Of a stretch of 64,000 bases of DNA, positions 24,225-35,838 are shown one piece after another. Origin of the DNA: Pegoplata infirma (Eukaryota; Arthropoda; Insecta; Diptera; Anthomyiidae). The notes under the pieces are model-generated. The model did no database searches, was not told the DNA's origin, and was given only the letters and a program-made list of their open reading frames with translations. A program made the translations under genes and the position numbers. The stretch is from NCBI GenBank assembly GCA_963921195.1, contig CAWUER010000514.1:3038001-3102000 (forward strand), read 5' to 3'. Within the stretch, counting starts at the first letter, position 1; every line of letters starts with the position of its first letter.

Positions 24225-25506
24225 AATAGCAATATTTATGCATTCATATCAAAAATATTTTCGGGTTACTTGTAATAACTTGAAATGGCTATATCAAGGT
24301 TACCATTATATCGATTTCAAATGCCTTTGCACGAATTTAAATCTTTTTCAATAAAGTTTAAATAGAATAAAAGAGATTGCTCGATTTTAAATTTTTAAAA
24401 AAATTTATTTTTTCGAAAATGATAAACTTGTAATTTTTCGTTGTCTGGAGACCTTTTACTTTCAACGGCTGTATCTCTGCAACTATTGCTCCGATTTTGT
24501 CAAAATAACAAAAAAATAAAAGATTGAGACTTTATCTTTCCTCTGGAACCAAATGTGAGACAATCGGGCTGGTACTTACAGAGATATATGCATTTATGCA
24601 AAGTTTTTTTTTTCATTTTTATGAGAAACCCATTATTTAAGGTTTTTTGGAGACCCTAATTTTTAAATTGCTATAACTCGGTAAATAATGATGCGATTTT
24701 GACTCTATAAAAACTAGAATGCATAAGTATATTAGCTTTATCATGACTGAAAAAATTTAAGACTATCAGACTAGTATTAACAGATATTTATGCATTCATA
24801 TCAAAAATATTTTCGGGTTACTTGTAATAACTTGAAATGGCTATATCAAGGTTACCATTATTTCGATTTCAAATGCCTTCGCACGAATTTAAATCTTTTT
24901 CAATAAAGTTTAAATAGAATAAAAGAGATTGCTCGATTTTAAATTTTTAAAAAAATTTATTTTTTCAAAAATGGTAAACTTGTAATTTTTCGTAGTCTGG
25001 AGACCTTTTACTTTCAACGGCTGTATCTCTGCAACTATTGCTCCGATTTTGTCAAAATAACAAAAAAATAAAAGATTGAGACTTTATCTTTCCTCTGGAA
25101 CCAAATGTGAGACAATTGGGCTGGTACTTACAGAGATATATGCATTTATGCAAAGTTTTTTTTTTCATTTTTATGAGAAACCCATTATTTAAGGTTTTTT
25201 GGAGACCCTCATTTTTAAATTGCTATAACTCGGTAAATAATGATTCGATTTTGACTCTATAAAAACTAGAAGGCATAAGTATATTAGCTTTATCATGACA
25301 GAAAAATATTAAGACTATCGGACTAGTATTAACAGATATTTATGCATTCATATCAAAAATATTTTCGGGTTACTTGTAATAACTTGAAATGGCTATATCA
25401 AGGTTACCATTATATCGATTTCAAATGCCTTTGCACGAATTTAAATCTTTTTCAATAAAGTTTAAATAGAATAAAAGAGATTGCTCGATTTTAAATTTTT
25501 AAAAAA
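24225..25506 (-). repeat. Inverted satellite segment (about 2.3 monomers on the opposite strand)
   Basis: From about 24232 the sequence is the reverse complement of the satellite, starting ATATTTATGCATTCATATC and ending near 25506 in ATTTTTAAAAAA. A few filler bases (AATAGCA) sit at the left junction. The right junction runs into GTTTATCATTTTTG in normal orientation, so the two sides form a long near-palindrome with about 25 unpaired bases at 25507-25530. Three private variants are shared in mirror order with sequence downstream: GACAATTGGG at 25111 with CCCAATTGTC at 26754; GGTAAAC at 24973 with GTTTACC at 26895; CGTTGTC at 24439 with GACAACG at 27430. The mirror point implied is about 25937 in all three. 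This marks an inverted duplication rather than a simple flip. Confidence 0.92.
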
Positions 25507-26251
25507 GTTTATCATTTTTGAAAAAATAAATTTTTTTAAAAATTTAAAATCGAGCAATCTCTTTTATTCTATTTAAACTTTATTGAAAAAGATTTAAATT
25601 CGTGCAAAGGCATTTGAAATCGATATAATGGTAACCTTGATATAGCCATTTCAAGTTATTACAAGTAACCCGAAAATATTTTTGATATGAATGCATAAAT
25701 ATCTGTTAATACTAGTCCGATAGTCTTAATTTTTTTCTGTCATGATAAAGCTAATATACTTATGCCTTCTAGTTTTTATAGAGTCAAAATCGCATCATTA
25801 TTTACCGAGTTATAGCAATTTAAAAATGAGGGTCTCCAAAAAACCTTAAATAATGGGTTTCTCATAAAAATGAAAAAAAAAAACTTTGCATAAATGCATA
25901 TATCTCTGTAAGTACCAGCCCGATTGTCTCACATTTGGTTCCAGAGGAAAGATAAAGTCTCAATCTTTTATTTTTTTGTTATTTTGACAAAATCGGAGCA
26001 ATAGTTGCAGAGATACAGCCGTTGAAAGTAAAAGGTCTCCAGACTACGAAAAATTACAAGTTTATCATTTTTGAAAAAAAAATTTTTTTTTTAAATTTAA
26101 AATCGAGCAATCTCTTTTATTCTATTTAAACTTTATTGAAAAAGATTTAAATTCGTGCAAAGGCATTTGAAATCGAAATAATGGTAACCTTGATATAGCC
26201 ATTTCAAGTTATTACAAGTAACCCGAAAATATTTTTGACATGAATGCATAA
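25507..26251 (+). repeat. Satellite array block 4 (short block between inversion and MITE)
   Basis: A partial monomer, then an F-like monomer starting near 25634, then the beginning of a C-type monomer (GACATGAATGC) that is cut by the MITE. Normal orientation resumes here. Confidence 0.93.
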
Positions 26252-26532
26252 CCCAGTTGGCAAAATAAAATCACACCTGACATACTGCTGACTCTCCCTT
26301 TATGAAATCGCTGACATCTTCATACAATTTTTCAAAATGTCATCAATGACATGTCAGCTGTTGGTCAGCAGTGTCCACCAGTATCTGTGGCCACTAACAA
26401 TTCGTTTAAACAACCGCTGACCAACTGCTGACATGTCATTGATGACATTTTGAAAAATTGTATGAAGATGTCAGCAATTTTATAAAGGGAGAGTCAGCAG
26501 TATGTCAGGTGTGATTTTTTTTGCCGACTGGG
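26252..26532. mobile_element. Foldback miniature inverted-repeat element (MITE), 281 bp
   Basis: The insertion splits GCATAAATATCTG of a monomer. It consists almost wholly of two inverted arms, 26252-26369 and 26416-26532, which differ at only a few positions. They start CCCAGTTGGCAAAA on the left and, in reverse complement, CCCAGTCGGCAAAA on the right. A 46-base loop lies between. The flanking duplication is at most 2 bp (AA at 26250-26251 and 26533-26534) and is ambiguous because the site is an A-run. There is no coding capacity. The superfamily is not assigned: the ends do not match a family I recognise with confidence. Confidence 0.88.
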
Positions 26533-29221
26533 AAATATCTGTTAATACTAGTCCGATAGTCTTAATTTTTTTCTGTCATGATAAAGCTAATATACTTATG
26601 CCTTCTAGTTTTTATAGAGTCAAAATCGGATCATTATTTACCGAGTTATAGCAATTTAAAAATTAGGGTCTCCAAAAAACCTTAAATAATGGGTTTCTCA
26701 TAAAAATGAAAAAAAAAACTTTGCATAAATGCATATATCTCTGTAAGTACCAGCCCAATTGTCTCACATTTGGTTCCAGAGGAAAGATAAAGTCTCAATC
26801 TTTTATTTTTTTGTTATTTTGACAAAATCGGAGCAATAGTTGCAGAGATACAGCCGTTGAAAGTAAAAGGTCTCCAGACTACGAAAAATTACAAGTTTAC
26901 CATTTTTGAAAAAATAAATTTTTTTAAAAATTTAAAATCGAGCAATCTCTTTTATTCTATTTAAACTTTATTGAAAAAGATTTAAATTCGTGCGAAGGCA
27001 TTTGAAATCGAAATAATGGTAACCTTGATATAGCCATTTCAAGTTATTACAAGTAACCCGAAAATATTTTTGATATGAATGCATAAATATCTGTTAATAC
27101 TAGTCTGATAGTCTTAAATTTTTTCTGTCATGATAAAGCTAATATACTTATGCATTCTAGTTTTTATAGAGTCAAAATCGCATCATTATTTACCGAGTTA
27201 TAGCAATTTAAAAATTAGGGTCTCCAAAAAACTTTAAATAATGGGTTTCTCATAAAAATGAAAAAAAAAAACTTTGCATAAATGCATATATCTCTGTAAG
27301 TACCAGCCCGATTGTCTCACATTTGGTTCCAGAGGAAAGATAAAGTCTCAATCTTTTATTTTTTTGTTATTTTGACAAAATCGGAGCAATAGTTGCAGAG
27401 ATACAGCCGTTGAAAGTAAAAGGTCTCCAGACAACGAAAAATTACAAGTTTATCATTTTTGAAAAAATAAATTTTTTTAAAAATTTAAAATCGAGCAATC
27501 TCTTTTATTCTATTTAAACTTTATTGAAAAAGATTTAAATTCGTGCAAAGGCATTTGAAATCGATATAATGGTAACCTTGATATAGCCATTTCAAGTTAT
27601 TACAAGTAACCCGAAAATATTTTTGATATGAATGCATAAATATCTGTTAATACTAGTCCGATAGTCTTAATTTTTTTCTGTCATGATAAAGCTAATATAC
27701 TTATGCCTTCTAGTTTTTATAGAGTCAAAATCGGATCATTATTTACCGAGTTATAGCAATTTAAAAATGAGGGTCTCCAAAAAACCTTAAATAATGGGTT
27801 TCTCATAAAAATGAAAAAAAAAACTTTGCATAAATGCATATATCTCTGTAAGTACCAGCCCGATTGTCTCACATTTGGTTCCAGAGGAAAGATAAAGTCT
27901 CAATCTTTTATTTTTTTGTTATTTTGACAAAATCGGAGCAATAGTTGCATAGATACAGCCGTTGAAAGTAAAAGGTCTCCAGACTACGAAAAATTACAAG
28001 TTTATCATTTTTGAAAAAATAAATTTTTTTAAAAATTTAAAATCGAGCAATCTGTTTTATTCTATTTAAACTTTATTGAAAAATATTTAAATTCGTGCGA
28101 AGGCATTTGAAATCGAAATAATGGTAACCTTGATATAGCCATTTCAAGTTATTACAAGTAACCCGAAAATATTTTTGATATGAATGCATAAATATCTGTT
28201 AATACTAGTCTGATAGTCTTAAATTTTTTCTGTCATGATAAAGCTAATATACTTATGCATTCTAGTTTTTATAGAGTCAAAATCGCATCATTATTTACCG
28301 AGTTATAGCAATTTAAAAATTAGGGTCTCCAAAAAACCTTAAATAATGGGTTTCTCATAAAAATGAAAAAAAAAAACTTTGCATAAATGCATATATCTCT
28401 GTAAGTACCAGCCCGATTGTCTCACATTTGGTTCCAGAGGAAAGATAAAGTCTCAATCTTTTATTTTTTTGTTATTTTGACAAAATCGGAGCAATAGTTG
28501 CAGAGATACATCCGTTGAAAGTAAAAGGTCTCCAGACTACGAAAAATTACAAGTTTATAATTTTTGAAAAAATAAATTTTTTTAAAAATTTAAAATCGAG
28601 CAATCTCTTTTATTCTATTTAAACTTTATTGAAAAAGATTTAAATTCGTGCAAAGGCATTTGAAATCGATATAATGGTAACCTTGATATAGCCATTTCAA
28701 GTTCTTACAAGTAACCCGAAAATATTTTTGATATGAATGCATAAATATCTGTTAATACTAGTCCGATAGTCTTAATTTTTTTCTGTCATGATAAAGCTAA
28801 TATACTTATGCCTTCTAGTTTTTATAGAGTCAAAATCGGATCATTATTTACCGAGTTATAGCAATTTAAAAATTAGGGTCTCCAAAAAACCTTAAATAAT
28901 GGGTTTCTCATAAAAATGAAAAAAAAAACTTTGCATAAATGCATATATCTCTGTAAGTACCAGCCCGATTGTCTCACATTTGGTTCCAGAGGAAAGATAA
29001 AGTCTCAATCTTTTATTTTTTTGTTATTTTGACAAAATCGGAGCAATAGTTGCAGAGATACAGCCGTTGAAAGTAAAAGGTCTCCAGACTACGAAAAATT
29101 ACAAGTTTATCATTTTTGAAAAAATAAATTTTTTTAAAAATTTAAAATCGAGCAATCTCTTTTATTCTATTTAAACTTTATTGAAAAAGATTTAAATTCG
29201 TGCAAAGGCATTTGAAATCGA

Positions 29222-32200
29222 TATAATGGTAACCTTGATATAGCCATTTCAAGTTATTACAAGTAACCCGAAAATATTTTTGATATGAATGCATAAATAT
29301 CTGTTAATACTAGTCCGATAGTCTTAATTTTTTTCTGTCATGATAAAGCTAATATACTTATGCCTTCTAGTTTTTATAGAGTCAAAATCGCATCATTATT
29401 TACCGAGTTATAGCAATTTAAAAATGAGGGTCTCCAAAAAACCTTAAATAATGGGTTTCTCATAAAAATGAAAAAAAAAACTTTGCATAAATGCATATAT
29501 CTCTGTAAGTACCAGCCCGATTGTCTCACATTTGGTTCCAGAGGAAAGATAAAGTCTTAATCTATTATTTTTTTGTTATTTTGATAAAATCGGAGCAATA
29601 GTTGCAGAGATACAGCCGTTGAAAGTAAAAGGTCTCCAGACTACGAAAAATTACAAGTTTATCATTTTTGAAAAAATAAATTCTTTTAAAAATTTAAAAT
29701 CGAGCAATCTCTTTTATTCTATTTAAAGTTTATTGAGAAAGATTTAAATTCGTGCAAAGGCATTTGAAATCGAAATAATGGTAACCTTGATATAGCCATT
29801 TCAAGTTATTACAAGTAACCCGAAAATATTTTTGACATGAATGCATAAATATCTGTTAATACTAGTCTGATTGTCTTAAATTTTTTCTGTCATGATAACG
29901 CTAATATACTTATGCATTCTAGTTTCTATAGAGTCAAAATCGCATCATTATTTACCGAGTTATAGCAATTTAAAAATTAGGGTCTCCAAAAAACCTTAAA
30001 TAATGGGTTTCTCATAAAAATGAAAAAAAAACTTTGCATAAATGCATATATCTCTGTAAGTACCAGCCCGATTGTCTCACATTTGGTTCCAGAGGAAAGA
30101 TAAAGTCTCAATCTTTTATTTTTTTGTTATTTTGACAAAATCGGAGCAATAGTTGCAGAGATACAGCCGTTGAAAGTAAAAGGTCTCCAGACTACGAAAA
30201 ATTACAAGTTTATCATTTTTGAAAAAATAAATTTTTTTAAAAATTTAAAATCGAGCAATCTCTTTTATTCTATTTAAACTTTATTGAAAAAGATTTAAAT
30301 TCGTGCAAAGGCATTTGAAATCGATATAATGGTAACCTTGATATAGCCATTTCAAGTTATTACAAGTAACCCGAAAATATTTTTGATATGAATGCATAAA
30401 TATCTGTTAATACTAGTCCGATAGTCTTATTTTTTTTCTGTTATGATAAAGCTAATATACTTATGCCTTCTAGTTTTTATAGAGTCAAAATCGATTTACC
30501 GAGTTATAGCAATTTAAAAATGAGGGTCTCCAAAAAACCTTAAATAATGGGTTTCTCATAAAAATGAAAAAAAAACTTTGCATAAATGCATATATCTCTG
30601 TAAGTACCAGCCCGATTGTCTCACATTTGGTTTCAGAGGAAGGATAAAGTCTCAATCTTTTATTTTTTTGTTATTTTGACAAAATCGGAGCAATAGTTGC
30701 AGAGATACAGCCGTTGAAAGTAAAAGGTCTCCAGACTACGAAAAATTACAAGTTTATCATTTTTGAAAAAATAAATTTTTTTAAAAATTTAAAATCGAGC
30801 AATCTCTTTTATTCTATTTAAACTTTATTGAAAAAGATTTAAATTTGTGCAAAGGCATTAGAAAACGATAGAATGGTAACCTTGTATAGCCATTTCAAGT
30901 AACCCGAAAATATTTTTGATATGAATGCATAAATATCTGTTAATACTAGTCCGATAGTCTTAATTTTTTGCTGTCATGATAAAGCTAATATACTTATGCC
31001 TTCTAGTTTTTATAGAGTCAAAATCGCATCATTATTTACCGAGTTATAGCAATTTAAAAATGAGGGTCTCCAAAAAACCTTAAATAATGGGTTTCTCATA
31101 AAAATGAAAAAAAAAACTTTGCATAAATGCATATATCTCTGTAAGTACCAGCCCGATTGTCTCACATTTGGTTCCAGAGGAAAGATAAAGTCTCAATCTA
31201 TTATTTTTTTGTTATTTTGATAAAATCGGAGCAATAGTTGCAGAGATACAGCCGTTGAAAGTAAAAGGTCTCCAGACTACGAAAAATTACAAGTTTATCA
31301 TTTTTGAAAAAATAAATTCTTTTAAAAATTTAAAATCGAGCAATCTCTTTTATTCTATTTAAAGTTTATTGAGAAAGATTTAAATTCGTGCAAAGGCATT
31401 TGAAATCGAAATAATGGTAACCTTGATATAGCCATTTCAAGTTATTACAAGTAACCCGAAAATATTTTTGACATGAATGCATAAATATCTGTTAATACTA
31501 GTCTGATAGTCTTAAATTTTTTCTGTCATGATAACGCTAATATACTTATGCATTCTAGTTTCTATAGAGTCAAAATCGCATCATTATTTACCGAGTTATA
31601 GCAATTTAAAAATTAGGGTCTCCAAAAAACCTTAAATAATGGGTTTCTCAAAAAAATGAAAAAAAAACTTTGCATAAATGCATATATCTCTGTAAGTACC
31701 AGCCCGATTGTCTCACATTTGGTTCCAGAGGAAAGATAAAGTCTCAATCTTTTATTTTTTTGTTATTTTGACAAAATCGGAGCAATAGTTGCAGAGATAC
31801 AGCCGTTGAAAGTAAAAGGTCTCCAGACTACGAAAAATTACAAGTTTATCATTTTTGAAAAAATAAATTTTTTTAAAAATTTAAAATCGAGCAATCTCTT
31901 TTATTCTATTTAAACTTTATTGAAAAAGATTTAAATTCGTGCAAAGGCATTTGAAATCGATATAATGGTAACCTTGATATAGCCATTTCAAGTTATTACA
32001 AGTAACCCGAAAATATTTTTGATATGAATGCATAAATATCTGTTAATACTAGTCCGATAGTCTTAATTTTTTTCTGTTATGATAAAGCTAATATACTTAT
32101 GCCTTCTAGTTTTTATAGAGTCAAAATCGGATCATTATTTACCGAGTTATAGCAATTTAAAAATGAGGGTCTCCAAAAAACCTTAAATAATGGGTTTCTC

Positions 32201-35200
32201 ATAAAAATGAAAAAAAAACTTTGCATAAATGCATATATCTCTGTAAGTACCAGCCCGATTGTCTCACATTTGGTTTCAGAGGAAGGATAAAGTCTCAATC
32301 TTTTATTTTTTTGTTATTTTGACAAAATCGGAGCAATAGTTGCAGAGATACAGCCGTTGAAAGTAAAAGGTCTCCAGACTACGAAAAATTACAAGTTTAT
32401 CATTTTTGAAAAAATAAATTTTTTTAAAAATTTAAAATCGAGCAATCTCTTTTATTCTATTTAAACTTTATTGAAAAAGATTTAAATTTGTGCAAAGGCA
32501 TTAGAAAACGATAGAATGGTAACCTTGTATAGCCATTTCAAGTTATTACAAGTAACCCGAAAATATTTTTGATATGAATGCATAAATATCTGTTAATACT
32601 AGTCTGATAGTCTAAAATTTTTTCTGTCATGATAAAGCTAATATACTTATGCATTCTAGTTTTTATAGAGTCAAAATCGCATCATTATTTACCGAGTTAT
32701 AGCAATTTAAAAATGAGGGTCTCCAAAAAACCTTAAATAATGGGTTTCTCATAAAAATGAAAAAAAAACTTTGCATAAATGCATATATCTCTGTAAGTAC
32801 CAGCCCGATTGTCTCACATTTGGTTCCAGAGGAAAGATAAAGTCTCAATCTTTTATTTTTTTGTTATTTTGACAAAATCGGAGCAATAGTTGCAGAGATA
32901 CAGCCGTTGAAAGTAAAAGGTCTCCAGACTACGAAAAATTACAAGTTTATCATTTTTGAAAAAATAAATTTTTTTAAAAATTTAAAATCGAGCAATCTCT
33001 TTTATTCTATTTAAACTTTATTGAAAAAGATTTAAATTCGTGCAAAGGCATTTGAAATCGATATAATGGTAACCTTGATATAGCCATTTCAAGTTATTAC
33101 AAGTAACCCGAAAATATTTTTGATATGAATGCATAAATATCTGTTAATACTAGTCCGATAGTCTTAATTTTTTTCTGTCATGATAAAGCTAATATACTTA
33201 TGCCTTCTAGTTTTTATAGAGTCAAAATCGCATCATTATTTACCGAGTTATAGCAATTTAAAAATGAGGGTCTCCAAAAAACCTTAAATAATGGGTTTCT
33301 CATAAAAATGAAAAAAAAAACTTTGCATAAATGCATATATCTCTGTAAGTACCAGCCCGATTGTCTCACATTTGGTTCCAGAGGAAAGATAAAGTCTCAA
33401 TCTATTATTTTTTTGTTATTTTGATAAAATCGGAGCAATAGTTGCAGAGATACAGCCGTTGAAAGTAAAAGGTCTCCAGACTACGAAAAATTACAAGATT
33501 ATCATTTTTGAAAAAATAAATTCTTTTAAAAATTTAAAATCGAGCAATCTCTTTTATTCTATTTAAAGTTTATTGAGAAAGATTTAAATTCGTGCAAAGG
33601 CATTTGAAATCGAAATAATGGTAACCTTGATATAGCCATTTCAAGTTATTACAAGTAACCCGAAAATATTTTTGACATGAATGCATAAATATCTGTTAAT
33701 ACTAGTCCGATAGTCTTAATTTTTTTCTGTCATGATAAAGCTAATATACTTATGCCTTCTAGTTTTTATAGAGTCAAAATCGGATCATTATTTACCGAGT
33801 TATAGCAATTTAAAAATTAGGGTCTCCAAAAAACCTTAAATAATGGGTTTCTCATAAAAATGAAAAAAAAAACTTTGCATAAATGCATATATCTCTGTAA
33901 GTACCAGCCCGATTGTCTCACATTTGGTTCCAGAGGAAAGATAAAGTCTCAATCTTTTATTTTTTTGTTATTTTGACAAAATCGGAGCAATAATTGCAGA
34001 GATACAGCCGTTGAAAGTAAAAGGTCTCCAGACTACGAAAAATTACAAGTTTATCATTTTTGAAAAAATAAATTTTTTTAAAAATTTAAAATCGAGCAAT
34101 CTCTTTTATTCTATTTAAACTTTATTGAAAAAGATTTAAATTCGTGCGAAGGCATTTGAAATCGAAATAATGGTAACCTTGATATAGCCATTTCAAGTTA
34201 TTACAAGTAACCCGAAAATATTTTTGATATGAATGCATAAATATCTGTTAATACTAGTCTGATAGTCTTAAATTTTTTCTGTCATGATAACGCTAATATA
34301 CTTATGCATTCTAGTTTCTATAGAGTCAAAATCGCATCATTATTTACCGAGTTATAGCAATTTAAAAATGAGGGTCTCCAAAAAACCTTAAATAATGGGT
34401 TTCTCATAAAAATGAAAAAAAAACTTTGCATAAATGCATATATCTCTGTAAGTACCAGCCCGATTGTCTCACATTTGGTTCCAGAGGAAAGATAAAGTCT
34501 CAATCTTTTATTTTTTTGTTATTTTGACAAAATCGGAGCAATAGTTGCAGAGATACAGCCGTTGAAAGTAAAAGGTCTCCAGACTACGAAAAATTACAAG
34601 TTTATCATTTTTGAAAAAATAAATTTTTTTAAAAATTTAAAATCGAGCAATCTCTTTTATTCTATTTAAACTTTATTGAAAAAGATTTAAATTCGTGCAA
34701 AGGCATTTGAAATCGATATAATGGTAACCTTGATATAGCCATTTCAAGTTATTACAAGTAACCCGAAAATATTTTTGATATGAATGCATAAATATCTGTT
34801 AATACTAGTCCGATAGTCTTAATTTTTTTCTGTTATGATAAAGCTAATATACTTATGCCTTCTAGTTTTTATAGAGTCAAAATCGGATCATTATTTACCG
34901 AGTTATAGCAATTTAAAAATGAGGGTCTCCAAAAAACCTTAAATAATGGGTTTCTCATAAAAATGAAAAAAAAACTTTGCATAAATGCATATATCTCTGT
35001 AAGTACCAGCCCGATTGTCTCACATTTGGTTTCAGAGGAAGGATAAAGTCTCAATCTTTTATTTTTTTGTTATTTTGACAAAATCGGAGCAATAGTTGCA
35101 GAGATACAGCCGTTGAAAGTAAAAGGTCTCCAGACTACGAAAAATTACAAGTTTATCATTTTTGAAAAAATAAATTTTTTTAAAAATTTAAAATCGAGCA

Positions 35201-35604
35201 ATCTCTTTTATTCTATTTAAACTTTATTGAAAAAGATTTAAATTTGTGCAAAGGCATTAGAAAACGATAGAATGGTAACCTTGTATAGCCATTTCAAGTT
35301 ATTACAAGTAACCCGAAAATATTTTTGATATGAATGCATAAATATCTGTTAATACTAGTCTGATAGTCTAAAATTTTTTCTGTCATGATAAAGCTAATAT
35401 ACTTATGCATTCTAGTTTTTATAGAGTCAAAATCGCATCATTATTTACCGAGTTATAGCAATTTAAAAATGAGGGTCTCCAAAAAACCTTAAATAATGGG
35501 TTTCTCATAAAAATGAAAAAAAAACTTTGCATAAATGCATATATCTCTTTAAGTACCAGCCCGATTGTCTCACATTTGGTTCCAGAGGAAAGATAAAGTC
35601 TCAA
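29222..35604 (+). repeat. Region of nested tandem block duplications (offsets about 1637 and 2755 bp)
   Basis: The variant CATGATAACG occurs at 29891, 31528 and 34283. TTATGATAAA occurs at 30441, 32078 and 34833. Both give offsets of 1637 and 2755 bp. The 2755-bp step is exactly five monomers; the 1637-bp step is three monomers less small deletions. The linked variants TTTCAGAGGAAGGATAAAG (30631, 32274, 35030) and CCTTGTATAGCC (missing two bases) travel with them. Each linked set moved as a block, as expected from unequal exchange. Confidence 0.85.
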
Positions 35605-35630
35605 TCTTTTATTTTTTTGTTATTTTGACA

Positions 35631-35838
35631 AAATCGGAGCAATAGTTGCAGAGATACAGCCGTTGAAAGTAAAAGGTCTCCAGACTACGAAAAATTACAA
35701 GTTTATCATTTTTGAAAAAATAAATTTTTTTAAAAAATCGGAGCAATAGTTGCAGAGATACAGCCGTTGAAAGTAAAAGGTCTCCAGACTACGAAGAATT
35801 ACAAGTTTATCATTTTTGAAAAAATAAATTTTTTTAAA
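35631..35838 (+). repeat. 104-bp tandem duplication inside a monomer, copy 1
   Basis: AAATCGGAGCAATAG occurs at 35631 and 35735. The block from the AAATCGG motif to the T-run before the monomer tail is present twice, joined through a TTTTTTTAAAAAATCGG junction. Confidence 0.9.

Noticed and set aside
24139..24354. 71-codon plus-strand frame across the inversion junction
   Set aside because: It is created by joining two opposite satellite segments and has no biological frame.
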